Source: an uncultured Collinsella sp. (GTDB lineage Bacteria > Actinomycetota > Coriobacteriia > Coriobacteriales > Coriobacteriaceae). From it: DNA of 13,418 bases. Below are positions 6,879 to 13,262 of this stretch, in pieces. Location: positions 1 to 13,418 of the forward strand of contig CABUSV010000026.1 of assembly GCA_902494345.1 (NCBI GenBank), in the 5' to 3' direction. The notes under the pieces were generated by a model. The model was not told the origin of the DNA, did not search any database, and saw nothing but the letters and a program-made list of their open reading frames with translations. The translations under genes and the position numbers were made by a program. The first letter of the stretch is position 1; every line of letters begins with the position of its first letter.

Positions 6879-7925
6879 CTACTCGAAGCTCTTAAGCTCC
6901 TCATAGGTGACGCGATCGATTGAGGTTGCCAGTGCGCATACCAGATCGACTGCCGCGTCCAAATCGGCACCGCGCATGACAGACCACGAACCGTGGCAGT
7001 AGCGCAACGGCACGCCGATCACCGTTGCCAGCTTGCCGTCTCCCACTAGATGAGCGGTGCCGGCATCGGTGCCGCCGCCCTTGAACAGGTCACGCTGGAA
7101 GGGGATGTTGTTCTTCTCGGCGGTGTCCACGATGAAGTGCAGCAGCTTCTCGTTGGGGACATGCATGCGGTCGTAGTGCACGATCATGGGACCGTGGCCG
7201 TTCTTGCGGCTGTTATTCCAACCGCGATCGAACTCGGGCGGATTAGCGATGTCCACCGGGATGACGATATCGGCATCCAGGTGCGCCGCAGCCGTCTGAG
7301 CACCACGGCAGCCAACCTCCTCGGAAGAGGAACCGGCGAACCACAGCTCGGCTGCGTGCGGGGTGTTGGCCAGGCGCTTCATGGCCTCGGTCACCACATA
7401 CACACCGGCGCGGTCGTCGAACGCCTTGCCCAGCAGAATGTCACTCACGGGCTTGAGCTCGCACTCGGCCGCAAAGGTTCCCCAGTCGCCAATCTCAATG
7501 CCCAGCTCACGGACCTCTTCAGCCGTTTCGCAGCCAAAGTCGATGTACATATCGGTCGGGGTGCCGTCGGTATCGCACTTGGCAAACAACACGCCGCGAA
7601 CTTTCTCGCCGCTACGCGTCTTGATGCGCACAATCTGGCTCTCGACGCTGTTCTTACGCGGGCCGCCCACGCCGATCACATGAACCATGCCGATATCGGA
7701 AATATAGCGAACCATAAAGCCGGCCTCGTCCATGTGGCCGGTGAACAGAATGCGGACCGGATTCTCCTCGGTACCCGCGCTCTTAAACATGATCGAACCG
7801 AGTTTGTCGTACTCGACGGCGTCGGCGATATCGTCAAGCTCGGCATGCATGATGGAGCGGACCTCGCCCTCGCGGCAAGCGACAGCGTCGGCGTTGCTCA
7901 AGGCGAACATAAGCTCCTTGTTCAT
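6879..7925 (-). CDS. M42 family aminopeptidase (glutamyl aminopeptidase/FrvX-like)
   Basis: This predicted dinuclear metallo-aminopeptidase removes N-terminal residues from peptides in the cytoplasm. The 348-residue protein shows all the expected residues: H64 and D66 in GHMDEAGF, bridging D170 in KAFDDRAG, catalytic E202 and metal-binding E203 in SSEEVGCRGA, D225 in VDIANPP, and H311 in PLRYCHGS. After H311 the sequence GSWSVM differs from the SPVE-like continuation common in the family. AGGGGGG precedes the ATG by about 7 nt. It is the first gene of the PTS operon, an arrangement known from E. coli frvABXR, where FrvX is an M42 homologue beside PTS genes. This suggests that the PTS cargo or its product carries an aminoacyl group. 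M42 proteins can also be annotated as cellulases, which I consider incorrect here. Confidence 0.92.
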   Translation of the reverse strand: MNKELMFALSNADAVACREGEVRSIMHAELDDIADAVEYDKLGSIMFKSAGTEENPVRILFTGHMDEAGFMVRYISDIGMVHVIGVGGPRKNSVESQIVRIKTRSGEKVRGVLFAKCDTDGTPTDMYIDFGCETAEEVRELGIEIGDWGTFAAECELKPVSDILLGKAFDDRAGVYVVTEAMKRLANTPHAAELWFAGSSSEEVGCRGAQTAAAHLDADIVIPVDIANPPEFDRGWNNSRKNGHGPMIVHYDRMHVPNEKLLHFIVDTAEKNNIPFQRDLFKGGGTDAGTAHLVGDGKLATVIGVPLRYCHGSWSVMRGADLDAAVDLVCALATSIDRVTYEELKSFE

Positions 7926-8015
7926 AGGTAACCCCCCTTGTGGTCGTATGGCGGCGCCCGTAGTGGCGGCGTCTGTATGCGAGTGTATCGACAGCGCGCC
8001 GCAAATGATGTATCC

Positions 8016-8063
8016 GGGCTTTCACCGTTGCGGTGAAACGGTGAAAGCCCCTCCCCTTTCACC
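8016..8063. promoter_or_regulatory. Operator cluster between the M42-PTS operon and malY
   Basis: Four heptamers lie in 44 bp: TTTCACC at 8020-8026, GGTGAAA at 8032-8038, GGTGAAA at 8040-8046 and TTTCACC at 8057-8063. The first two form a 19-bp palindrome with a 5-nt spacer. The first and third extend to a perfect 14-bp inverted repeat, GGGCTTTCACCGTT (8016-8029) and AACGGTGAAAGCCC (8037-8050). The same N5 palindrome occurs at 11547-11565 beside the LicR-type regulator gene, so this is probably its binding site. Its centre is about 62 bp from a plausible weak start for the M42 operon (TTGCGG-N19-CATACA, minus strand, 7974-8004). If transcribed, the 14-bp repeat could also fold as an RNA hairpin. 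Confidence 0.65.
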
Positions 8064-8155
8064 ACGGCCGTGCAATTACTGGGGATGGGGCTCCATATGC
8101 ATCTTTGTCATACTTATCTGCAACATACGCCGCTGATGCGAACCACGCCGGCGGT

Positions 8156-8181
8156 GTGCGACCCACATCCGCGGGTCGCGC
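8156..8181 (+). other. Stem-loop in the malY leader
   Basis: GTGCGACCC (8156-8164) pairs with GGGTCGCGC (8173-8181), 9 bp with one G-U pair and an 8-nt loop. It ends about 11 nt before the AGGAGG ribosome site of the MalY-type gene and has no T-run. It could affect message stability or translation; no known riboswitch is recognised. Confidence 0.35.
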
Positions 8182-8205
8182 CTATATCGCCGAGGAGGAT
8201 ACCTT

Positions 8206-9393
8206 ATGCCGGTTTACGACTTCGATTCCATGGCTGACCGCTCGCTCGATCACGCTCGCAAGTGGGACCCCGCCATCATCAAGCAGAAATTCCCTAAGGC
8301 TGGGGATGACTACATTCCCATGTGGATCGCCGACATGGACTTTGCCGCCGCCCCCGCAATCTGCACGCGTCTGGCCGAGGTAGCCCAAAACGGAGCATAC
8401 GGCTATGGCTATGCGCACGACGGCTTTTACAACGCCGTCATCAACTGGCAGCGCCGCCGCCATAACAACGAGGTCAAGCGCGAGTGGATCACACTCGCCT
8501 ATGGAACCGTCCCGACCATCCACTACCTGTATCAGGCATTCTGCCAGCCCAACGACTGCGTCATCCTCAACACGCCGGTCTACGACCCCTTTGGCTACGC
8601 GGCGCACAACAACGGGTTCCGCGTAATCGAAAACCCGCTCATCTATCGCGATCGCACCTATCGCATCGACTTCGACCTGCTCGAGGAACAGATGGATCGT
8701 TTCCGTCCACGCGTGCACCTGTTCTGCTCGCCGCACAACCCCGGTGGTCGCATCTGGACGCTCGATGAAATCACCCGCGTCGCCGAGATCTGCCACAAGT
8801 ACAACTGCTTACTGGTGGTCGATGAGGTTCACTGCGAGCACATCATGGCCGGCTCGTTCATCTCGGCCCTGCAGCTGCCCGAGCGTTACCTGGACAACCT
8901 TATCGTACTCACCTCGCCCAACAAGGGCTTTAATCTGGGCGGCCTCAAGACTTCCTACTCTATGATCCCCAGCGAGCGCATCCGCACTATCTTCCGCCAT
9001 CGCCTGGAGATGAACTCTATTACCTCTCCCAACACGTTTGGCTGCGCCGCCATCATCGCCGCTTACGATGAGTCCGAGGAGTGGCTGGACCAGATCACCG
9101 ACTATCTGCGCGAGTCTTATGCACAGACCGCCGCCTTCATCGAGGAGAAGATGAAGGGTTGGGAGCTCATGCGTATGGATGCATCCTACCTACCGTGGGT
9201 GAACATCGCTGGCACGGGCGCCACGGCAACCGAAATCTGCAACCACATGGCAGCGAAGGCGGGCGTCATCGTGGGCGATGGCACCTTCTATGTCGCGAAC
9301 GGCGCCGACTTCGTGCGCTTGAACCTGGGCATGCCTCGCAAGCTGGTCATCGAAGCCATGGATCGCATGGCTGCCCACCAGCTCATCAAGTAG
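8206..9393 (+). CDS. MalY/PatB family PLP-dependent C-S beta-lyase or aminotransferase
   Basis: A fold-type I PLP enzyme of 395 residues. MalY/PatB proteins cleave cystathionine, cysteine or S-conjugates to pyruvate, ammonia and a thiol; some members act as aminotransferases. Visible marks are WIADMDF (40-46), which is typical of the group, Y126 in NTPVYDPFG, N178 in SPHNPGGR, D206 in VVDEVHCE, the PLP-binding K240 in SPNKGFNLGGL, and R371 in VRLNLGMPR for the substrate carboxylate. AGGAGG lies 7 nt before the ATG. It is divergent from the M42-PTS operon and shares the TTTCACC/GGTGAAA operator region, echoing E. coli malX-malY, where a PTS gene is paired with malY. It may process the aminoacyl part of the PTS substrate; this is inference. 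Lyase versus transaminase activity is not decided by sequence. Confidence 0.9.
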   Translation: MPVYDFDSMADRSLDHARKWDPAIIKQKFPKAGDDYIPMWIADMDFAAAPAICTRLAEVAQNGAYGYGYAHDGFYNAVINWQRRRHNNEVKREWITLAYGTVPTIHYLYQAFCQPNDCVILNTPVYDPFGYAAHNNGFRVIENPLIYRDRTYRIDFDLLEEQMDRFRPRVHLFCSPHNPGGRIWTLDEITRVAEICHKYNCLLVVDEVHCEHIMAGSFISALQLPERYLDNLIVLTSPNKGFNLGGLKTSYSMIPSERIRTIFRHRLEMNSITSPNTFGCAAIIAAYDESEEWLDQITDYLRESYAQTAAFIEEKMKGWELMRMDASYLPWVNIAGTGATATEICNHMAAKAGVIVGDGTFYVANGADFVRLNLGMPRKLVIEAMDRMAAHQLIK

Positions 9394-9409
9394 ACCTCGC
9401 CCGCGTATC

Positions 9410-9530
9410 AAAGGCCCTCCTTTCATGCAACGCCCGCCCGAGTATGTGCTCGAGCGGGCGTTGTTATTTATGAGTTGAAATGTCGCGAAGCGACAAGCGA
9501 GAAGGCGACCACCCGACGGAGGGCCTTTTT
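9410..9530. terminator. Composite terminator between convergent malY and the regulator gene
   Basis: An 11-bp perfect inverted repeat, AAAGGCCCTCC at 9410-9420 and GGAGGGCCTTT at 9518-9528, ends with TTTTT on the plus strand and TTT on the minus strand. It encloses two local hairpins. One is CAACGCCCGCCCGAG / CTCGAGCGGGCGTTG (9428-9463, one mismatch) followed by TTATTTA, the likely main terminator of malY. The other is TGTCGC-GAA-GCGACA (9481-9495), which on the minus strand is followed by TTTCAAC and can end the regulator transcript. Confidence 0.7.
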
Positions 9531-9560
9531 GACGTAGCCACCCCCGCTTGTACGCAAACC

Positions 9561-11471
9561 CTACGCACAAAGCAACAGGGCGTCCAAGAACTCCTGGTAG
9601 CTTTTTGCATGGGAGATGGCGCGCACAGCACCGGGCTTGAGTAGCACGCCCGAGATGTAATTGAACAGCTCGCCAAAAAACGCCCGGTCATCACGGGTAA
9701 TCGACAGCATGATCACCGCATGCACCGTCGCGTTGTTCCACGCAAGGCCGCGCGGGAACAGAGCGACCGAGACGGCAGTGCGCTTGGCGTCCATATCGAG
9801 CGGGTGTGGCATCGCGATGTCACAGTATGCACTGGAGCTGATGTCCTCACGCTCCAGTAGGCGCTCAGTAAAATTCTCAAACGCGTAGCCACCCTCGATC
9901 AGCGGCGCGCTCATCTTGCAAATCGCATCGCGCCAATCGTCAACCTCGGGCTCGATCGCAAAGAAATCCTCGGTGAAGAAGGTGCGCATGCTGCACTCAA
10001 GGTTTGTCCGCAGGCGCGCCTTAAGCAGCGCTTCGACACGCTCACGCATCAGCGAAATATCTTGCTTGCTAAAGAACGGAGAGACATTAACCACCGGTAC
10101 CGGGCAATACCCCGACAGCGGCACGGTTGAAATCACGAGGTCAACGCGCGAGATGTCACCCGCCGCGTCGATGGCAGGCACGATACCCTCAACCACCACA
10201 CAAGCATCAAGGGCATCGAGGAAACTGTCGATATGAGTCTCGTAGGCGTTGTGACGTGTGCACACCACCAGCGCATGCAGTTTATCGGCATTGGCGCGCT
10301 GCCCCTCCACCAAGCACCCCACGTGGAGCGCGATGTAGGCGATTTCGTCTTCGTTGACAGAAACGCCGGTCTCCGCAGCGATGACATCGGCGACAAACAC
10401 CGCAACATCGTAAATAAACGGTTGACTGCTCTTGATGGCCTCGAGCTGCGGGTTACGCAACAGCATCCCGCAGCGCACGCGGGATAGCATATTGGCCAGA
10501 TGCAGAGAGAAACGAAGCTCAAACTCGCCATCGCTCAAATTAAGCCCGAATTGATCGTGCACGCGCTCCACAATCGCACCCAACAGCTCGCGCGCATGCC
10601 GGTGCTCCGGGTCACTTGGTTCAAAACGATTCGCATGAATCAAGTTTGCACCCAGCATCAAGCGGACGGCATCGCGATCGGCATCGGACACGAGCACAGA
10701 GAAAAGGTCCTCGATAGCCGCGCAAACCTCACCCGCCACCTCGTCAAGACCCTCGCGCGCCTCGTTACCGGCGGGCTGAGCCGCCTTGACCGTCGTCGGT
10801 ACCGACTCGAACCCATTGCTTGTGCGCTCCACGAAGATGGCAATATGTATGATGAGGCTCGAGAGCGCATAGCCGTTGATGTAGAACCCGCGGCGCTTCA
10901 GGCATGCGTCGATGCGCTCCTGCAACTGCGCGAGGTCGAGCTTGGGGAAATAGCGATTGATAAGGTCGATTTGGCTGAAATAGTCCTTCGTCTCGTCAAA
11001 GATCAGCTGGTTGACCATCTTCTTCTCACCCGATGCACTGCCCTCGATATACAGCGAGCCCGCGCGCGAACGCAGCACCAGGCCGTACCCGGACAACTCT
11101 CGTTTGATGGCAACCAGCTCATTATCGAGCGTCGCAAGCGAGATATAGAGGCTTTCCGCCAAATCGGCCGCGCGCACCTTGCGGTGGCGCATCAGCAGTT
11201 CAAACAGAATATAACGCTTGCGCGCCTCGGCCGTCTGCGGCACCTCGTTCGCCTGCTGCGACAGCAGCTGCGCCGCTGCTGTGGCATCCTCGATACGATA
11301 GCCCTTCGAGCTGGCAACAATCATGCCCTCATGGGTGCGATTAAGCGCGGTGATGTCGCTTTTGACAGTACGGGAAGAGCATCCAACCTGCGAAGCGATC
11401 TGAGACGCCGTGGTCCAGGACGCCCCGCTTTCGAGAATACGAACAATTTCCCTGCTTCGATCGGAACTCAC
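9561..11471 (-). CDS. LicR/BglG-type PTS-regulated transcriptional activator (HTH-PRD-PRD-EIIB-EIIA)
   Basis: A 636-residue regulator whose activity is set by PTS phosphorylation. Domains in order: an N-terminal HTH_11 helix-turn-helix (about 5-60, TASQIASQVGCSSRTVKSDI), a second Mga-like HTH (about 84-145), PRD1 (about 185-290, with H209 and H279), PRD2 (about 305-395, with H324 and H383), an EIIB-like domain (about 398-490, with C404 in LVVCTRHN), and an EIIA-like domain (about 495-636, with H556 in IAMPHPLD). It lacks the RNA-binding CAT domain of true BglG antiterminators, so it should bind DNA like LicR, ManR or MtlR. The start is a GTG with AGGAGG about 6 nt upstream. It probably activates the M42-PTS operon and perhaps malY, the dehydrogenase gene and itself through the TTTCACC-N5-GGTGAAA sites. 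Architecture is sure; targets are inferred. Confidence 0.93.
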   Translation of the reverse strand: MSSDRSREIVRILESGASWTTASQIASQVGCSSRTVKSDITALNRTHEGMIVASSKGYRIEDATAAAQLLSQQANEVPQTAEARKRYILFELLMRHRKVRAADLAESLYISLATLDNELVAIKRELSGYGLVLRSRAGSLYIEGSASGEKKMVNQLIFDETKDYFSQIDLINRYFPKLDLAQLQERIDACLKRRGFYINGYALSSLIIHIAIFVERTSNGFESVPTTVKAAQPAGNEAREGLDEVAGEVCAAIEDLFSVLVSDADRDAVRLMLGANLIHANRFEPSDPEHRHARELLGAIVERVHDQFGLNLSDGEFELRFSLHLANMLSRVRCGMLLRNPQLEAIKSSQPFIYDVAVFVADVIAAETGVSVNEDEIAYIALHVGCLVEGQRANADKLHALVVCTRHNAYETHIDSFLDALDACVVVEGIVPAIDAAGDISRVDLVISTVPLSGYCPVPVVNVSPFFSKQDISLMRERVEALLKARLRTNLECSMRTFFTEDFFAIEPEVDDWRDAICKMSAPLIEGGYAFENFTERLLEREDISSSAYCDIAMPHPLDMDAKRTAVSVALFPRGLAWNNATVHAVIMLSITRDDRAFFGELFNYISGVLLKPGAVRAISHAKSYQEFLDALLLCA

Positions 11472-11498
11472 GGCACCCTCCTATCATCGTCTCAGATA

Positions 11499-11527
11499 AC
11501 TATACCTTCCGTCATAGGACCTGCCAA
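11499..11527 (-). promoter_or_regulatory. Sigma-70-type promoter of the LicR-type regulator gene
   Basis: On the minus strand, TTGGCA (11522-11527) and TATAGT (11499-11504) are separated by 17 bp; each matches five of six consensus bases. The start site would be near 11492, about 20 nt before the GTG codon. The palindrome at 11547-11565 is then centred near -64, a common activator position. Confidence 0.65.
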
Positions 11528-11565
11528 TTTCACGCACATTCAAATCTTTCACCGCGTAGGTGAAA
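11528..11565. promoter_or_regulatory. Operator palindrome between the regulator and dehydrogenase genes
   Basis: TTTCACC-GCGTA-GGTGAAA at 11547-11565 is a perfect 7-bp inverted repeat with a 5-nt spacer, identical in both arms and in spacing to the site at 8020-8038. A single half-site, TTTCACG, lies at 11528-11534 against the regulator's -35 box. A plausible promoter for the dehydrogenase gene (TTGCAG at 11597-11602, TATTAT at 11618-11623, short 15-bp spacer) lies on the other side, so one site could serve both directions. Confidence 0.65.
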
Positions 11566-11730
11566 TAGCAATCGTGGAAGTGCTGGTTATGCGATGTTGC
11601 AGCACGAAAAAACCGCCTATTATCGTAACGACGATGAATGCGCCACGGGAACGGTATCCCCGAGCGCGGCGGACGGGCCACACGGGCACCGGCCGCGACG
11701 TATCATACGCCGACATAGAAAAGGAACGCT

Positions 11731-12720
11731 ATGAACATCAGACTGTTCGAATTGCGCGACGACGAGGTTGCCGCCTACATGCGCGCTGCCGCCAATCTTC
11801 CAGCAGGCTACTCCATCTCCTTTGACACTCAAATCCTCTCCGAAGCTAACATTGACTCCGTTGCAGGTTGCGAGGGAATCGTCATCAACAACAAATCCGT
11901 GATGTCCGCCGCTTTGGTGGAGCGCGCGCACGAGCTGGGCGTTCGTTACATCGCTATCCGCTGCGTCGGCTTCAACCACGTGGACGTCAAGCGCGCCCAG
12001 GAGCTGGGCATCAAGGTGTGCAACACCGCCTATCCGCCCTACGGCGTTGCCGAGTTCACCGTTATGCTCATCCTGATGGCCTTGCGCCGCTGCAAGGCCG
12101 CCATTTGGCGCCAGCAGGTGAATGACTACTCCCTGGACGGGCTGCTGGGCCGCGAACTGCGCACGTTGACCGTGGGCGTGGTTGGCACCGGCCGCATTGG
12201 TCGCACCGTCATCGACAACCTCTCCGGCTTTGGCTGCAAGATCTTGGCCTACGATCCCTATCCCAATGCCGAGCTGGCAAACCGCGACAGCCTCGAGTAC
12301 GTTGACATGGATACGCTCGTTGCCAGCTCCGACGTCATCACCCTGCACGTGCCCCTCATGGACTCCACCCGCGGCATCATCAATGCCGATGCCATCGCCA
12401 AGATGCGCGAAGATGTGACCATCGTCAACGTCTCGCGCGGCGAGCTCATCGACACCGATGCCGTCATCGAGGCGATTGAGTCCGAAAAGATCGGTGCGCT
12501 TGCTATGGACGTCTTCGAGGACGAAGTGGGCATCTACCATGAGAACCGTATGCACGACATTCTTGCCAACCGCAAGATGGCTTACCTACGCCAGTTCCCC
12601 AACGTGCTGCTCACCAACCACATCGCGTTCTACACCGATATCGATGTAAACTGCATGGTCGAGCAGGGCGTTGCCGCTGTTCCCGCTATGGTTGAGGGTA
12701 CCTGTGCCACTCAATTGTAA
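11731..12720 (+). CDS. D-2-hydroxyacid dehydrogenase, D-lactate dehydrogenase type
   Basis: An NAD-dependent cytoplasmic enzyme predicted to reduce pyruvate or another 2-keto acid to the D-hydroxy acid. The 329 residues carry the Rossmann motif GTGRIG at 152-157 with D175 at the end of the following strand (NAD preference), and the catalytic triad R236 (NVSRGELID), E265 (VFEDEVG) and H297 (LTNHIAFYT). The spacing is almost that of classical D-lactate dehydrogenases (R235/E264/H296). Y101 in NTAYPPYGVAE and the YHENR segment after E265 also fit the D-LDH/D-2-hydroxyisocaproate branch rather than SerA or glyoxylate reductases. AAGGAA lies about 5 nt before the ATG. It is divergent from the LicR-type regulator across a shared operator. 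Exact keto-acid preference is not determined. Confidence 0.92.
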   Translation: MNIRLFELRDDEVAAYMRAAANLPAGYSISFDTQILSEANIDSVAGCEGIVINNKSVMSAALVERAHELGVRYIAIRCVGFNHVDVKRAQELGIKVCNTAYPPYGVAEFTVMLILMALRRCKAAIWRQQVNDYSLDGLLGRELRTLTVGVVGTGRIGRTVIDNLSGFGCKILAYDPYPNAELANRDSLEYVDMDTLVASSDVITLHVPLMDSTRGIINADAIAKMREDVTIVNVSRGELIDTDAVIEAIESEKIGALAMDVFEDEVGIYHENRMHDILANRKMAYLRQFPNVLLTNHIAFYTDIDVNCMVEQGVAAVPAMVEGTCATQL

Positions 12721-12755
12721 TCACACCCATTCAGCGCGATAGCGCACCGTAGCCC

Positions 12756-12795
12756 CCCCGTCGGAACTTAAGTCCGACGGGGATACTTTTGTTCT
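12756..12795 (+). terminator. Rho-independent terminator of the dehydrogenase gene
   Basis: CCCCGTCGGA (12756-12765) pairs with TCCGACGGGG (12773-12782) across a 7-nt loop, followed by ATACTTTTGTTC. It begins 35 nt after the stop codon. Strong, classical form. Confidence 0.85.
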
Positions 12796-12889
12796 TTGGC
12801 TTTGCCTTCTCAGCATGATATGGGCTCATAACTCGTCGCAACGCGCCAGCGTGCAGAGCAATCTGGCAACGAAGGCGATGAACACACCA

Positions 12890-12922
12890 CCGGATGAACT
12901 GCATCCTGGCCTTTTTGTTTTT
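12890..12922 (+). terminator. Second plus-strand terminator-like hairpin, no gene upstream
   Basis: CCGGATG (12890-12896) pairs with CATCC-T-GG (12902-12909, one bulged T) across a 5-nt loop, followed after CC by TTTTTGTTTTT. No protein gene lies between it and the dehydrogenase terminator. It may be a backup terminator or the 3' end of a short RNA. Confidence 0.45.
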
Positions 12923-13055
12923 AGAATCGTGTTGAGCGTGTCACTTGCCCCTGCTTGCAAGCCTGCTCCACCGGCCGCCGCGACTATCGCGCGCGATTGA
13001 GCACCTTACCAATCCCGATTGCATGGGCGCTGCGTCCATGCGCCTCTTTCCGTGT

Positions 13056-13118
13056 GGCGGATACGACCTTCCCGGTGGATGCCCCACATCCTTGGTCGTA
13101 TCTGCCTTTTTTGCTTTT
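13056..13118 (+). terminator. Third, strong plus-strand terminator, no gene upstream
   Basis: GGCGGATACGACC (13056-13068) pairs with GGTCGTATCTGCC (13094-13106), 13 bp with one G-U pair. It is followed by TTTTTTGCTTTT and encloses an inner stem GGATG/CATCC (13077-13081 with 13087-13091). Upstream, 12923-13055 shows a further hairpin (GCATGG at 13021-13026 with CCATGC at 13036-13041) and a 12-bp palindrome around 12985-12996, but no convincing coding frame. It could end a non-coding RNA. Confidence 0.6.
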
Positions 13119-13138
13119 GAGCGGCCCGCGCCGCACGT

Positions 13139-13198
13139 TTGTCTCAAGCTGTAACATCGAGCCGGGTTTTCGGTCCCAACTGTTACAGATTGAGATAA
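13139..13198. repeat. 60-bp imperfect inverted-repeat element
   Basis: TTGTCTCAAGCTGTAACA at 13139-13156 and its partner at 13181-13198 (reverse complement TTATCTCAATCTGTAACA) agree at 16 of 18 positions, around a 24-nt centre with its own small CCG...CGG stem. There is no T-run, so it is not a normal terminator. It could be a REP- or MITE-like extragenic palindrome, or a large operator upstream of the antitoxin gene. Confidence 0.6.
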
Positions 13199-13215
13199 TT
13201 CGACGACGCCGACGT

Positions 13216-13258
13216 TTTAATATACCGTGGTACAATTATGTCCCAACGCGAAGGAGGT
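13216..13258 (+). promoter_or_regulatory. Promoter, likely operator and ribosome site of the antitoxin gene
   Basis: An extended -10 box, TG-G-TACAAT, lies at 13228-13236 with no good -35. It overlaps an imperfect palindrome centred on TACC-GT-GGTA (13222-13233) with AT-rich arms (TAAT and ATTA), as expected for an autoregulated toxin-antitoxin operator. AAGGAGGT at 13251-13258 precedes the ATG by 4 nt. Confidence 0.5.
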
Positions 13259-13262
13259 ACCT

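Noticed and set aside
6800..6970. An N-terminal extension of the IIA protein back to 6970
   Set aside because: It overlaps the end of the M42 gene, resembles no IIA protein, and the GTG at 6797-6799 has the same AGAAAGGGAT ribosome site as the IIB gene.
7050..7931. A 293-codon open frame on the plus strand antisense to the M42 peptidase gene
   Set aside because: The M42 frame has all catalytic residues and a good ribosome site; the mirror frame has none.
8016..8050. The 14-bp inverted repeat as a BglG-type RNA antiterminator target
   Set aside because: The local regulator has DNA-binding HTH domains and no CAT RNA-binding domain, there is no overlapping T-run terminator, and the same palindrome recurs at 11547-11565 without the 14-bp extension. 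A DNA operator fits better.
10500..11825. A 441-codon open frame on the plus strand antisense to the LicR-type regulator
   Set aside because: It overlaps a well-supported multi-domain gene on the other strand, runs through its promoter, and its translation resembles no protein family.
11620..12555. A 311-codon open frame on the minus strand antisense to the dehydrogenase gene
   Set aside because: The dehydrogenase has an intact active site and ribosome site; the antisense product is low-complexity V/D/G/A sequence typical of mirrored GC-rich codons.
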